Source of the DNA: CAYGVT01 sp964353355
GTDB taxonomy: Archaea > Thermoplasmatota > DTKX01 > GCA-020343715
NCBI GenBank assembly: GCA_964353355.1
Contig: CAYGVT010000023.1
Span: 1 to 64,000, forward strand
Reading direction: 5' to 3'
Length of the DNA stretch: 64,000 nucleotides
In this document: in pieces, positions 28,810-37,304 of the stretch
How the letters are laid out: each line of letters begins with the position of its first letter
Numbering within the stretch: the first letter of the stretch is position 1
Program-made: the position numbers and the translations under genes
The notes under the pieces: generated by a model
What the model saw: only the letters and a program-made list of their open reading frames with translations
What the model was told of the DNA's origin: nothing
Database searches by the model: none

Positions 28810-29494
28810 GCGGCAGAGCGGGCGCGACCAGGGGCCGACCGCGGGCCAGGGCCCCACCGTGGACGAGGCCGGCTCCGTTCCCGCGCGGTTCGCGGAGCTG
28901 TACTACTCGTCGGGGGAGGCCACCTGGAGGAGCACGACGTGGCTCGGGGTGAGGACGTACAAGTGTCCCCTTGACCTGTGGACGTACCAGGAGCTCATCC
29001 ACAGGCTCCGCCCGGACCTCATCGTGGAGACCGGCACGGCCGACGGGGGCAGCGCCCTTTTCATGGCCACCATGTGCGAGCTCGTCGGGAGCGGGCAGGT
29101 GGTCACGATCGATATCGCGAGGGCGAGCGCGGCGCCGTCCCACCGGCTCCTCCGCTACATCGTCGGTCCCTCGACCGCGCCCGCAACCGTCGAGCTCGTG
29201 CGCGACATCGCGGGGGGAAAACGGGTGGTCATGGTCGTCCTCGACTCGGACCACCACAGGGGCCACGTGCTCGAGGAGATGAGGCTCTACGGCCCCCTGG
29301 TCACGAGGGGCAGCTACCTCATCGTGGAGGACACCTGCCTGAACGGCAACCCCGTGGAGGTCGGCTTCGGACCCGGTCCCATGGAGGCGGTGGAGGAGTT
29401 CCTGAGGGAGGATAGGAGGTTCACCGTCGACCGCGGCCTGGAGAGGTTCATGATGACGTTCAACCCGAGGGGCTACCTGAGGAGGACGGGGTGA
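28790..29494 (+). CDS. CmcI-like (cephalosporin hydroxylase / rhamnosyl O-methyltransferase family) protein
   Basis: Protein of 234 aa with a SAM-methyltransferase-like fold of the family named after cephalosporin hydroxylase CmcI; well-studied members in mycobacteria O-methylate rhamnose on glycolipids. Visible: Y-K-C-P-L-D-L-W-T-Y-Q-E, L-I-V-E-T-G-T-A-D-G-G-S-A-L-F (SAM-binding loop), V-V-T-I-D-I, V-L-D-S-D-H-H-R-G-H-V (metal-binding Asp/His region) and Y-L-I-V-E-D-T. It overlaps the preceding rhamnosyltransferase-like gene by 20 bp and the following methyltransferase by 4 bp, so a role in O-methylating a rhamnose-containing glycan is a reasonable inference. Confidence 0.82.
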   Translation: MLERMRRRQSGRDQGPTAGQGPTVDEAGSVPARFAELYYSSGEATWRSTTWLGVRTYKCPLDLWTYQELIHRLRPDLIVETGTADGGSALFMATMCELVGSGQVVTIDIARASAAPSHRLLRYIVGPSTAPATVELVRDIAGGKRVVMVVLDSDHHRGHVLEEMRLYGPLVTRGSYLIVEDTCLNGNPVEVGFGPGPMEAVEEFLREDRRFTVDRGLERFMMTFNPRGYLRRTG

Positions 29495-30204
29495 CACGGG
29501 ATGCGGCCATGCTGGCGGGCGACCGGACGGGCGGCGCGTGGGCTCGAGGTGATGGCTTGCGCCCGTCGGTGAGGGGGTTCGTGGAGAGGTGCGCCGACTC
29601 GCTCCCCCTTGCCGGGCCTGTGCTCGAGTTCGGCTCCTTCCAGGTGCACGGGCCAGGGCAGGAGGGCCTTGCAGACCTGAGGCCCCTTCTCGCGGACAGG
29701 GAATACCTCGGGGTCGACCTGAGGAGGGGGCCGGGGGTCGACGTCGTGATGGACCTCCACAACGCCGGGGTGAGGACCTGCTCCATCGGCACCGTGCTGC
29801 TCATCGACACCCTCGAGCATGTGGAGTACCCGCACAGGGCCCTCGAGGAGGTGCATCGTGTCCTCTCGCCGCAGGGGGCCGTCATCCTCACGTCCGTCAT
29901 GGGCTTCCCCATCCATGAGCACCCCGACGACTTCTGGAGATTCACGCCACAGGGGCTCATGAGCCTCATGCGGCCGTTCGCGTACGCGATGGTGGATTCG
30001 CTGGGCGCGCCCTCCTTCCCCCATACGGTGGTGGGCATCGGCCTCAAGCGCACGATGCCTGACGAGGCGAGGGCCGCGCTCGAGGGCATGTGCCGTGCGT
30101 GGAGGCGGGAGTGGGACGGCGATGGGGGCGGCGCCGACCGCTCCATCATGGCGCGGCTGATGCCGCCACTTGTGCACGAGCTGCGCGGGAGGGTGCGCAG
30201 ATGA
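29491..30204 (+). CDS. Class I SAM-dependent methyltransferase
   Basis: Predicted methyltransferase of 237 aa. SAM-binding landmarks: V-L-E-F-G-S-F-Q-V-H-G, Y-L-G-V-D-L-R-R-G-P-G-V-D (acidic residue after strand 2), and V-L-L-I-D-T-L-E-H-V-E-Y-P, the D-x-x-E-H element of Methyltransf_11-like enzymes. Then comes H-P-D-D-F-W-R-F-T-P, frequent in glycan-cluster methyltransferases. The GTG start at 29491 overlaps the stop of the CmcI-like gene (GTGA), so the two are translated together. Substrate unknown; sugar O-methylation is inferred from context. Confidence 0.82.
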   Translation: MTRDAAMLAGDRTGGAWARGDGLRPSVRGFVERCADSLPLAGPVLEFGSFQVHGPGQEGLADLRPLLADREYLGVDLRRGPGVDVVMDLHNAGVRTCSIGTVLLIDTLEHVEYPHRALEEVHRVLSPQGAVILTSVMGFPIHEHPDDFWRFTPQGLMSLMRPFAYAMVDSLGAPSFPHTVVGIGLKRTMPDEARAALEGMCRAWRREWDGDGGGADRSIMARLMPPLVHELRGRVRR

Positions 30205-30494
30205 GCCACCCGCTACGGACGCTCCACGACGCCTGGCCCGGTCGCCCTTGCGCCTCGCGGCTGCGTCGCGAGCGGTCCGGCATCACGAACATGGACAGGA
30301 TGCTGGACCTGGCCCGCTCCTTCGACCGCCGGGGCGTCCCCATCGCCCCTCTCCTTGGGGGCGGCGAGGTGGCGGCCCCCGCGGGCGCGGCCGAGCGGCG
30401 CCGCAGGACCGGCGGAGCCCAAGACCAGGACGTATGGCCAGACAGTGCCGGGGCCTCCCGGCCCCGAGCGGGGTCACCGCGGCTGGACCGTTAG
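30201..30494 (+). CDS. Possible small protein of 97 aa, no recognised family
   Basis: I do not recognise this product. The start is well supported: ATG overlaps the preceding stop (ATGA) and GGGAGGGTG sits just upstream. The first ~60 residues have a plausible helical stretch (N-M-D-R-M-L-D-L-A-R-S-F-D-R-R-G-V-P); the last ~40 are Arg/Ala/Gly-rich and look like translated GC-rich non-coding DNA. It may be a decayed or frameshifted gene. The interval 30205-30547 otherwise holds only the promoter of the next gene. Confidence 0.3.
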   Translation: MSHPLRTLHDAWPGRPCASRLRRERSGITNMDRMLDLARSFDRRGVPIAPLLGGGEVAAPAGAAERRRRTGGAQDQDVWPDSAGASRPRAGSPRLDR

Positions 30495-30516
30495 GACATG
30501 GCCGGGCGAGGGGAGG

Positions 30517-30526
30517 AGTTATCAAT
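30517..30526 (+). promoter_or_regulatory. TATA-like box before the GT-C-like membrane gene
   Basis: AGTTATCAAT, centred ~26 bp before GTG 30548, predicting a leaderless transcript. Confidence 0.45.
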
Positions 30527-30547
30527 GTCGGGCCTTCATTACCCGCC

Positions 30548-32317
30548 GTGGACGGGCGCGGGGCAACCCGATGCGCGCCCGGAGGTACGCGGAATGAGGC
30601 GACCGCGCGACGGTGGTGCTTGCGGGTCCTGGGTGACCCCTCACGGTGGTGGGGCCGCGTGAGACGGCCCCCTCCCGCGCTGTGGCTGCTGCTCGCGCCC
30701 ACGGCGACGGTCCTGCTGAGGCTGCCCTTCGTGCTCACGCGCGCGGGGCTCTACGGCTCGGACACGTACCTGCATCTCAGGCTCGCCAGGGGCTGGACGG
30801 CCGCATCGGCGTGGCCCGCTTTGCTCGCGGACCATTCGAGCAGGTACCTGGACTACGAGGCATGGCCGGGCGCGCACGCGCTCGCCGCGTCAGCGGCGGA
30901 GCTGGGGGCTGACCCGTTCTTGCTCATGAGGTGGGTGCCGCTGCTCGCGCTGTTCGTGCTCGTCCTGGCAATCGTCCTCGTCATCGCGAGGAAGGCGGGG
31001 CCGCACGTCGCCGTCGCGGGGGGGCTGCTGCTCGGACTGGCGGACCACCTGTTCTTCCAGACGCAATGGTACACCCCCGAGCTCGTGTGCCTGCCCCTCC
31101 TGGGCGTGCTGCTCCTCAACGAGCTGGTGGTGCGGCGGCGCGCGCTGTCGATGCTCGTGCTCACCGCGTTGCTCCTCACACACCACCTGAGCTTCGTGGT
31201 GGGGTTGCTGATGTACATGCTCCTGACGCTGCGCGAGCCGCGCCGGTCGTTCCTCCCGTCGGTGGCCTACCTGGTCGCGGCGTCCGCGGTCTTCTGGGGG
31301 ACGATGCCCGCGTGGGTGGGCAGCGTCAACGACCTGCAGGGGGCCGCGTGGGGGCTGGACCCGGGCATCCTCATGGCCGCGGTGGTGCTGGGACTGCTGG
31401 CGGGTCGGTTGGCGCTCGACGCCGTCGTCGGCCGGCTTGCGGACCGCCTCGGGGGACGCCCTCTGCCGGAGCTCCTGCCGGCCGCATGGCGGCGCGCGAG
31501 CCTCATCGCGCTCGCCTTCGCCCTGGCGGTCGTCGCCACCGCGCTTCTGACCATCTACAGGCCCTCGGAGGGCAACGAGGGCATCGGCGCGCAGCCCTCG
31601 AAGTTGCTCATGCTCGCGGGGGGCGCGCTGTTCGTGGGCCTCGTTGGCGCGGACCGATGCGGGCTGCGCATCGGTTCCACGCTCGTGGCGCTGGGCCTGC
31701 TTCTACTGCTAAATCCCTTGCTCTTCGGTGCCGTGGAGGTGGGCATCCGGCTCCTCGAGTTCATCTACCTCCCCGGGCTCCTCGTGCTCGCAATGGGCGC
31801 GCACGCGCTGCGCGAGCTGCGCCCGCGGCGCGCAGCCGCGGTCCTGCTGGCGCTGCTGCTCGTCTCTCCCGTGCTGCTCGCGGACGACGCCGTGCGGTAC
31901 CGAAGCGAGGGCGCGCAGAGGTTCCTGTTCTCCGACACCGACCTCGACTTCGCGCGCGAGGTGCTCTCGCTCACACCGGACGACGCGACCCTGCTCGCGC
32001 CGTTCGGCATGTCGGCCATGCTCGAGGGCATGGCCGACCGCAACGCGAGCACCTGGTCGATAGGCAGGGCACTGAACGCCCGTAGCTACGGTGCCATAGG
32101 AGGCGACCTCGTCTGGCTGGCCGACTCCACCTACCATCCCATCTACCTCGTGCACTCCTCGGACAGGGTCCGGTACATAGAGGAGGCCGGTGACCGCGTC
32201 ACTCGGCAGGACGTGGAGGCCCTCGGGGCCTCCATCGGTGACCTCCCCAGCGTGCTTCTGCCCGTCGTCACGGTCGGTCCCCACTCGCTCTACAGGGTCC
32301 CGCGCACCGTGCCGTGA
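30548..32317 (+). CDS. Polytopic membrane protein, GT-C glycosyltransferase-like
   Basis: Membrane protein of about 589 aa with some ten to twelve hydrophobic helices and a ~120-residue soluble C-terminal domain. The first loop contains G-L-Y-G-S-D-T-Y-L-H-L-R-L-A-R-G-W, resembling the first acidic motif of STT3/AglB-like and other GT-C enzymes that use lipid-linked sugars at the outer face of the membrane. The WWDYG motif of oligosaccharyltransferases is absent, so it is not a canonical STT3. GTG 30548 fits the upstream TATA-like box; GTG 30659, just before the first helix, is the alternative. Surrounding glycosyltransferases and a flippase support a glycan role. Confidence 0.75.
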   Translation: MDGRGATRCAPGGTRNEATARRWCLRVLGDPSRWWGRVRRPPPALWLLLAPTATVLLRLPFVLTRAGLYGSDTYLHLRLARGWTAASAWPALLADHSSRYLDYEAWPGAHALAASAAELGADPFLLMRWVPLLALFVLVLAIVLVIARKAGPHVAVAGGLLLGLADHLFFQTQWYTPELVCLPLLGVLLLNELVVRRRALSMLVLTALLLTHHLSFVVGLLMYMLLTLREPRRSFLPSVAYLVAASAVFWGTMPAWVGSVNDLQGAAWGLDPGILMAAVVLGLLAGRLALDAVVGRLADRLGGRPLPELLPAAWRRASLIALAFALAVVATALLTIYRPSEGNEGIGAQPSKLLMLAGGALFVGLVGADRCGLRIGSTLVALGLLLLLNPLLFGAVEVGIRLLEFIYLPGLLVLAMGAHALRELRPRRAAAVLLALLLVSPVLLADDAVRYRSEGAQRFLFSDTDLDFAREVLSLTPDDATLLAPFGMSAMLEGMADRNASTWSIGRALNARSYGAIGGDLVWLADSTYHPIYLVHSSDRVRYIEEAGDRVTRQDVEALGASIGDLPSVLLPVVTVGPHSLYRVPRTVP

Positions 32318-32350
32318 CGTCGGACGCCCGCGGGCGTGGCACCTCACGCA

Positions 32351-33445
32351 CTATTGGACGCCGTTGAAGAGCTCCACGTAGCGCGGTGCGACCCTGTCCC
32401 ACGTGAGGCCGCGCGCGAGGGCGCGCTGCCCCGCGACGACGGCGTCCGCGTCGGTCCGTCCTCCCGCGACGCGCACGACGGCGTCGCGCACGGCGGCAGC
32501 GGACGGCTCCACGATGTTGGCCGCGAGCGCGCCGCCCATGTGCTCGGCGGGCCCCATGTGGCTCGACACGATGACCGGGCCTTCGGCGATGGCGAGGGCC
32601 TCGAGCACGGCCACGGGGAAGTTGTCGTAGCGCGAGGGGTACACGACCATGTCCGCGGACCGGATGCTCGAGTAGAGCTCCCCGATGGGGATGTGGCCGA
32701 AGAGGTGGACGTGGTCGCCGAGGCCCGCCCCCGCGGCCCTCCTCGCGAGGGCGCGCGCGAGCGGTCCCCTGCCGGCGATGTGGAGGTGGGCGCGCCCCCT
32801 CAGGTCGGCAGGAAGCGCGGCCATGGCGTCGACGAGCAGGTCCACGCCCTTCTCGTGCGAGAGCCGGCCATGGAAGAACACGCTCGGCTCGCCCTCGAGC
32901 TCCACGCGCGGGGGCGGGTTGTCCAGGAGCGCGGAATCGATGCCGTTGGGCACGATGGCCGTTCGGGGCCGGAAGGCGTACCGGGCGCGCAAGATGCGCT
33001 CGAGGTACCTCGAGTGGAGCACGACCAGCTCGGGCCAGTTGACCATCCAGGGCGCCATCGCGGCCGAGGGCACGGTGAAGAGGGCCAACCCCGGCTCGCG
33101 GCTCCTGATGTGGTTCCAGAGGTCCTCCCGCACATCGCCGTGGAAGTCGCAAGCGAGCCTTGCCCGCAGCCGCCTGAGCCGCATCATCATGCGGGGATAG
33201 GGGCCAAGCCCCAGCACGAGGTTGAGGGGGTAGTAGAACAGCGCGTCCCTGACGTGGTCGCGGGCCTCCGCGGGCTGGATGGCCACGTCCCTGTAGGTCG
33301 CCACCATCGCGGGGTCGTCCGTGAGGAGGAGCAGCTCGGCCTCGAGCGCGTTCTTGGCCCCGTAGAGGTGCCGCCACACGCAGTGGGCGACCTTCTCAGG
33401 GGATGACGACATCCCACCCGGCAGGTAGAAGACCAGTGTCTTCAT
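32351..33445 (-). CDS. Glycosyltransferase family 4
   Basis: GT-B fold glycosyltransferase, 364 aa. Landmarks: opening K-T-L-V-F-Y-L-P-G-G, I-V-P-N-G-I-D at the inter-domain linker, V-F-F-H-G-R-L-S-H-E-K-G-V-D (phosphate-binding Arg and Lys), H-I-A-G-R-G-P-L, and Y-P-S-R-Y-D-N-F-P-V-A-V-L-E-A-L-A with the E-x7-E donor site. The ATG at 33445 is where homology starts and lies ~22 nt after the TATA-predicted transcription start. It converges on the GT-C-like gene (33-bp gap) and is divergent from the flippase gene. Confidence 0.92.
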   Translation of the reverse strand: MKTLVFYLPGGMSSSPEKVAHCVWRHLYGAKNALEAELLLLTDDPAMVATYRDVAIQPAEARDHVRDALFYYPLNLVLGLGPYPRMMMRLRRLRARLACDFHGDVREDLWNHIRSREPGLALFTVPSAAMAPWMVNWPELVVLHSRYLERILRARYAFRPRTAIVPNGIDSALLDNPPPRVELEGEPSVFFHGRLSHEKGVDLLVDAMAALPADLRGRAHLHIAGRGPLARALARRAAGAGLGDHVHLFGHIPIGELYSSIRSADMVVYPSRYDNFPVAVLEALAIAEGPVIVSSHMGPAEHMGGALAANIVEPSAAAVRDAVVRVAGGRTDADAVVAGQRALARGLTWDRVAPRYVELFNGVQ

Positions 33446-33487
33446 CGGACGGCACGGACCCCCATTGGACACCAATGTGGGCGCCCG

Positions 33488-33503
33488 TAGTTAATCCTTA
33501 AGG
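33488..33503. promoter_or_regulatory. Divergent promoter between GT4 and flippase genes
   Basis: The AT-rich island AGTTAATCCTTAAGG contains GATTAACT on the minus strand for the glycosyltransferase (start near 33467) and a palindromic CCTTAAGG usable on the plus strand for the flippase. Confidence 0.4.
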
Positions 33504-33601
33504 TTCCAGGATGCCTGCAGGGGGCGACGCGCCCCCCACCCGTCGCGGACGGGACCGGTGGCGTCAGGGCGAGGCGCGGGACCCCCTGGAGGCGATGCGT
33601 C

Positions 33602-35110
33602 GTGGGCATGGTCGAGGGCGACGGCGGGGGGCGCTCCGAGAATCTGGAGGCGGCGGGGCTGTTCTCCCGTCGGCTGGCCCTCATCCTGGCCGTCAACGTC
33701 GTGGGCTCGGTCGCGGCCATCCTGGTCCTGCCGATGCTCACGCGGTCGATGCCCGCGTCCGATTTCGGCGTCTACGCCCAGGTGACGGTCACGGTCATCC
33801 TCGCGCCCCTCCTGCTGGGGCTGGGCCTGCCCTGGGCCATGGTGCGGTTCCTCGCCGCCGAGGACCGCGAGGAGCGCGTCTCCGAGGGCCTGTCGTCCGT
33901 GCTCGCGGTGGTGCTGGCAGTGTCAATGGCCGCCGCGGCCGCGCTAGCCGCCCTCGCGCCGCAGGTGGGGGTGTGGCTGTTCGGGGGTCGCGAGGACATC
34001 ATCCGTCTGACCGCGGTGATCGTGCCCCTCGAGTGCGCTAGCTCCGTGCTCTACAACTACCTGCGGGCCTTCCAGCGCATCCGGCTGTACTCGGGCTTCA
34101 TCCTGCTGCAGACGCTCCTCCTGCTCGGCCTCATCGCCGTGACCGTCGTCATGGACATGGGCCTCGTGGGGGCGGTGCTCTCCCTGCTCACCGCCCGTGC
34201 GGTGACGGTGGCCGCGATGGCCTTCGCGGTGGTCCGCGAATCTCCGCTGAGGCGGCCCGACCTCAGCATGCTCCGGCGGTTCCTCCGGTTCGGTGCGCCG
34301 ATGGTCCCGTTTGACCTCTCCGAGTGGGCGATTTCCTCGGTCGACAGGTACCTCATCGGCATCATCGCGGGCATCGCCTGGGTGGGGTACTACGGTCCCG
34401 CCTACGCGCTGGGCAGCATCATGCTGCTGCTCGTGGTCCCGCTGAGGTTCCTGCTGCCCGCGGCGCTCGCCGAGATGTACGACCGCGGCAGGGTCGGTCG
34501 TGCACGCGCGTTCCTGCGCCACGCCATGAAGTGCTTCCTGGTGCTCTCCATCCCTTCTGCGGTGGGCCTTGGGCTGCTCGGGCGGCCGCTGCTGTTGCTG
34601 CTCACGACCGAGGAGATCGCTCGCGAGGGGAGCGTCGTGGTGCCCGTGGCGGCGATGGCGATGGTGCTATGCGGCGTGCAGGCAATCCTGAGCCAGGTGC
34701 TCCTGCTCCAGGGGCGGACGCGCGCGCTCGGCGCCGTGATGGCTGCCGCGGCCGCGCTCAACGTCGCCCTGAACGTCGTGGCCGTCCCGAGGCTCTCCAT
34801 ACTCGGCGCGGCCCTCGCCACCCTCGCGGCCTACCTGTTCGCCATGCTCGCGACGGGCGTCCTCGCGCGCGGGGAGCCGCGGCTTAAGCTCGACGTCGCC
34901 GCGGTGGGGAAGAGCGCCGTCGGGACCCTGGCGATGGTGGCCGCGGTCGTCGCGATGGGCCGGTGGTGGGAGGCACCGGTGCCAGTGTGGACAGTGGGCG
35001 CGGCCCTCGCGGGCGCGGGGGTGTTCGCCGCCGCGACGCTGCTCCTGCGCACGTTCTCGGAGGAGGAGCGCGAGTTCCTGCTGGCGCTCCTCGGCAGGGG
35101 TCGGTCGTAG
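33602..35110 (+). CDS. Polysaccharide flippase, Wzx/MurJ-like (MOP superfamily)
   Basis: Membrane protein of 502 aa with about 12-14 hydrophobic helices, of the oligosaccharidyl-lipid flippase group. It would move a lipid-linked oligosaccharide across the cytoplasmic membrane. The N-terminal half has the typical L-P-M-L-T-R-S-M-P-A-S-D-F-G-V-Y-A and an N-Y-L-R-A-F-Q-R-I-R loop; the second half includes D-R-Y-L-I-G-I-I-A-G and repeated small-residue helices. The GTG at 33602 and ATG at 33608 are both possible starts. Its position among glycosyltransferases matches a Wzx role. It converges on the methyltransferase gene with a 46-bp gap. Confidence 0.88.
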   Translation: MGMVEGDGGGRSENLEAAGLFSRRLALILAVNVVGSVAAILVLPMLTRSMPASDFGVYAQVTVTVILAPLLLGLGLPWAMVRFLAAEDREERVSEGLSSVLAVVLAVSMAAAAALAALAPQVGVWLFGGREDIIRLTAVIVPLECASSVLYNYLRAFQRIRLYSGFILLQTLLLLGLIAVTVVMDMGLVGAVLSLLTARAVTVAAMAFAVVRESPLRRPDLSMLRRFLRFGAPMVPFDLSEWAISSVDRYLIGIIAGIAWVGYYGPAYALGSIMLLLVVPLRFLLPAALAEMYDRGRVGRARAFLRHAMKCFLVLSIPSAVGLGLLGRPLLLLLTTEEIAREGSVVVPVAAMAMVLCGVQAILSQVLLLQGRTRALGAVMAAAAALNVALNVVAVPRLSILGAALATLAAYLFAMLATGVLARGEPRLKLDVAAVGKSAVGTLAMVAAVVAMGRWWEAPVPVWTVGAALAGAGVFAAATLLLRTFSEEEREFLLALLGRGRS

Positions 35111-35156
35111 GACACGGGCAGGGTGCTGGGGGGCGAAGGGGGGCCGCGCTGCCGCC

Positions 35157-35921
35157 TCACACCCTCTGCATGGTCACGAACATATGGTCCCCGAGGCGCC
35201 GCAGGGGCGCGACGTCGCGCGCGGCCGCCATGTCGAGGAACCGTGGGAACCTGGAGGCAACGCCCTCAAGGTAGGGCGGGGGCAGGAGGCCGTATCCCCT
35301 CACCGACGTGACCCTGAACGAGGGCGCGAACGCGCGCTCGAGCGCGCGCAGCGAGTGGTAGCTCACATCGAACGGCCGGCCCGCTACGGGCGCGCGCTGC
35401 GGCCTGAGGCGCCGCAGCGCCTTGCCCGGCCTGAGCGTGGCCGCGTAGACGGCCATCTCCCACAGGCACGCGGGGCCCATCACGCTCGCCAAGAGCCGCG
35501 CCCCCGGCCTCAGCAGCCGACCGAGCGCCGCGGCCACCGGCGCGAGGTCCCCCTCGCAGTTGAGCGCGCCGAAGGAGGAGTACGCCCCGTCGAGCGCGCC
35601 CTCTCCGAGCCCGTCCGCGAGCCCCCCGAGGTCCCGCGCCGCCATCACGCGCCCCTCCACGAGGCCGCCGACGCCGGCCGCGTCGGCCCTGGCGAGCGTC
35701 GCCTCCACCATCTCGGGCATGACGTCCACGGCGACGACGCGCACGCCGCGCCTCGCCAGCGCGACCGCCTCCACGCCGGTGCCGCAGCCGACATCCAGCA
35801 CGCGCTGGCCCTCGGCGAAGGCCGCGTGGAGCCCGCGCTCCGATATCTCGCGGTAGCGGGCGAAGAGCGGCCCCGTGGTGCCGCGGTCGTACCTCTGCGC
35901 GACGCCCTCCACCGCGGTCAT
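35157..35921 (-). CDS. Class I SAM-dependent methyltransferase
   Basis: Predicted cytoplasmic methyltransferase of 254 aa. Motif I is V-L-D-V-G-C-G-T-G-V-E-A, motif II V-V-A-V-D-V-M-P-E-M, and the post-motif region has Y-S-S-F-G-A-L-N-C-E-G-D-L. The C-terminal half diverges and would define the substrate, which is unknown. The ATG at 35921 overlaps the stop of the radical-SAM gene (ATGA), so it is the third gene of a coupled trio with the nucleotidyltransferase and the radical-SAM protein. The frame stays open upstream inside the radical-SAM gene but is not homologous there. Confidence 0.88.
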   Translation of the reverse strand: MTAVEGVAQRYDRGTTGPLFARYREISERGLHAAFAEGQRVLDVGCGTGVEAVALARRGVRVVAVDVMPEMVEATLARADAAGVGGLVEGRVMAARDLGGLADGLGEGALDGAYSSFGALNCEGDLAPVAAALGRLLRPGARLLASVMGPACLWEMAVYAATLRPGKALRRLRPQRAPVAGRPFDVSYHSLRALERAFAPSFRVTSVRGYGLLPPPYLEGVASRFPRFLDMAAARDVAPLRRLGDHMFVTMQRV

Positions 35922-37297
35922 GGCCCTCCCCAGGCCCCCCGCTCCCCCGCAAGGAGGATGGACACCGCGCGGCACGCCCGGTCGTAGAGCCGCATCGCGG
36001 CGGAGCCCGGCCCCGCGACCCTCCGTCGCAGCATCATGGACGTCCTCATCCGGAGGATGGTCCACCTGTAGAACAGCCGCGGGTACCGGTTCTTGAACAT
36101 CAGCTGCACGTCCACGCTCTGCCTCCAGGCGGACGCCGTGAGGTCGCGCTCGACGTCCGAGTACAGGCGCGTGCCCTTGATGGGGTAGGCGACGGTCGTC
36201 GAGAAGCTATCGGGCGCCATCTCGAGGAGCAGCGCGATGGTGGCCTCGACGTCCCGCTGGGTCTCGCCGGGGTATCCCAGCATGATGAACCAGTGCTGGT
36301 CGATGCCGGCGCTCCTCGTGGCCGCGCTCGCGCGGCGCAGCCCCTCGACCGTGGTCCGCTTGTCCATGGCGTCCAGCACGCACTGGCTGCCCGACTCCAC
36401 GCCGTAGTAGACCTGGCGGAAGCCCGCCGCCCTCATCGCCGACAGGACCTCGTCGTCCATCAGGTCGGCGCGGCACAGCGCGTGGTACCCCATGCCCAGG
36501 TCCGCGCCCCTGATGGCCTCGCACAGCGAGAGGATCCATTCCCTGTCGATGGCGAGGATGTCGTCGGTGAACCAGACGCGGTCGGGGCGGTAGGTCGCCC
36601 CGAGCGAGGCGAGCTCCTCCACCACGGCGGCCACGGACCTCGCCCTGTAGAGGGGACCGAAGATGGGCCGCGAGCAGAAGTTGCACCCGTAGGGGCACCC
36701 TCGCGAGGCGGTCATGGAGGTCGAGAAGTCACCGTGGCGGGACCTCCACGCGCGCTCGTACCGCGCCATGTCCACGAGGTGCCGCGCGGGAGGGGGGAGC
36801 GCGTCCAGGTCCTGCACGCGGGGCCGCGCGGCCGTGCGCGCCAGCCTGCCATCCCGCAGCAGCGCGAGGCCCGCGACGCCCCTCCACTCCCGCCCCTCCG
36901 CGACGGCGGAGACGACCTCAAGCATCGTGAGCTCGCCCTCCCCGAGCACGACCGCGTCGAAGTGCGCGAGGTAGGCCTCGGGCTCGACGTTCGCGTCGGG
37001 CCCGCCCGCGATGGCGACGAGGTCGCGCGAGCGCGCTGCGTCCCCCATCGCGGACGCGTTGGCCTTGCTGAGGAACGTGGTGTACACCCCCACGATCCCG
37101 GGCCGCCACGATTCCATGACGGGCGCGAGCGCCCCCGCAGAGGGCTCGAAGGTCGCGTCGAAGAACCTCACCTCGTGCCCCGCCTGGATGAGGGAGGAGG
37201 CGACGTAGAGCGTGCCCAGGGGGGGATAGAGGTGCATGAACCGCATCTCGTGCCTGTCCTCTCGCAGCACGTATGGGTTGGCGAGCAGGACCCTCAC
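35918..37297 (-). CDS. Radical SAM protein with N-terminal cobalamin-binding-like domain
   Basis: Predicted B12-type radical-SAM enzyme of 459 aa. Residues ~1-140 form a Rossmann-like cobalamin-binding domain (V-R-V-L-L-A-N-P-Y, Y-P-P-L-G-T-L-Y-V-A-S, I-A-G-G-P-D-A-N). The radical-SAM core follows, with the [4Fe-4S] cysteines 201, 205 and 208 in C-P-Y-G-C-N-F-C, then D-D-I-L-A-I and G-V-E-S-G-S. Such enzymes often methylate unreactive carbons or rearrange lipids and antibiotics; substrate unknown here. GTG 37297 is used because the nucleotidyltransferase gene ends at 37305 and the first beta strand starts at this codon. The methyltransferase follows with an ATGA overlap. Confidence 0.9.
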   Translation of the reverse strand: MRVLLANPYVLREDRHEMRFMHLYPPLGTLYVASSLIQAGHEVRFFDATFEPSAGALAPVMESWRPGIVGVYTTFLSKANASAMGDAARSRDLVAIAGGPDANVEPEAYLAHFDAVVLGEGELTMLEVVSAVAEGREWRGVAGLALLRDGRLARTAARPRVQDLDALPPPARHLVDMARYERAWRSRHGDFSTSMTASRGCPYGCNFCSRPIFGPLYRARSVAAVVEELASLGATYRPDRVWFTDDILAIDREWILSLCEAIRGADLGMGYHALCRADLMDDEVLSAMRAAGFRQVYYGVESGSQCVLDAMDKRTTVEGLRRASAATRSAGIDQHWFIMLGYPGETQRDVEATIALLLEMAPDSFSTTVAYPIKGTRLYSDVERDLTASAWRQSVDVQLMFKNRYPRLFYRWTILRMRTSMMLRRRVAGPGSAAMRLYDRACRAVSILLAGERGAWGGP

Positions 37298-37304
37298 GAC
37301 GGCA

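Noticed and set aside
30548..32317. Canonical oligosaccharyltransferase AglB/STT3
   Set aside because: Only a first-loop acidic motif is similar; the WWDYG motif and the usual large C-terminal domain are missing.
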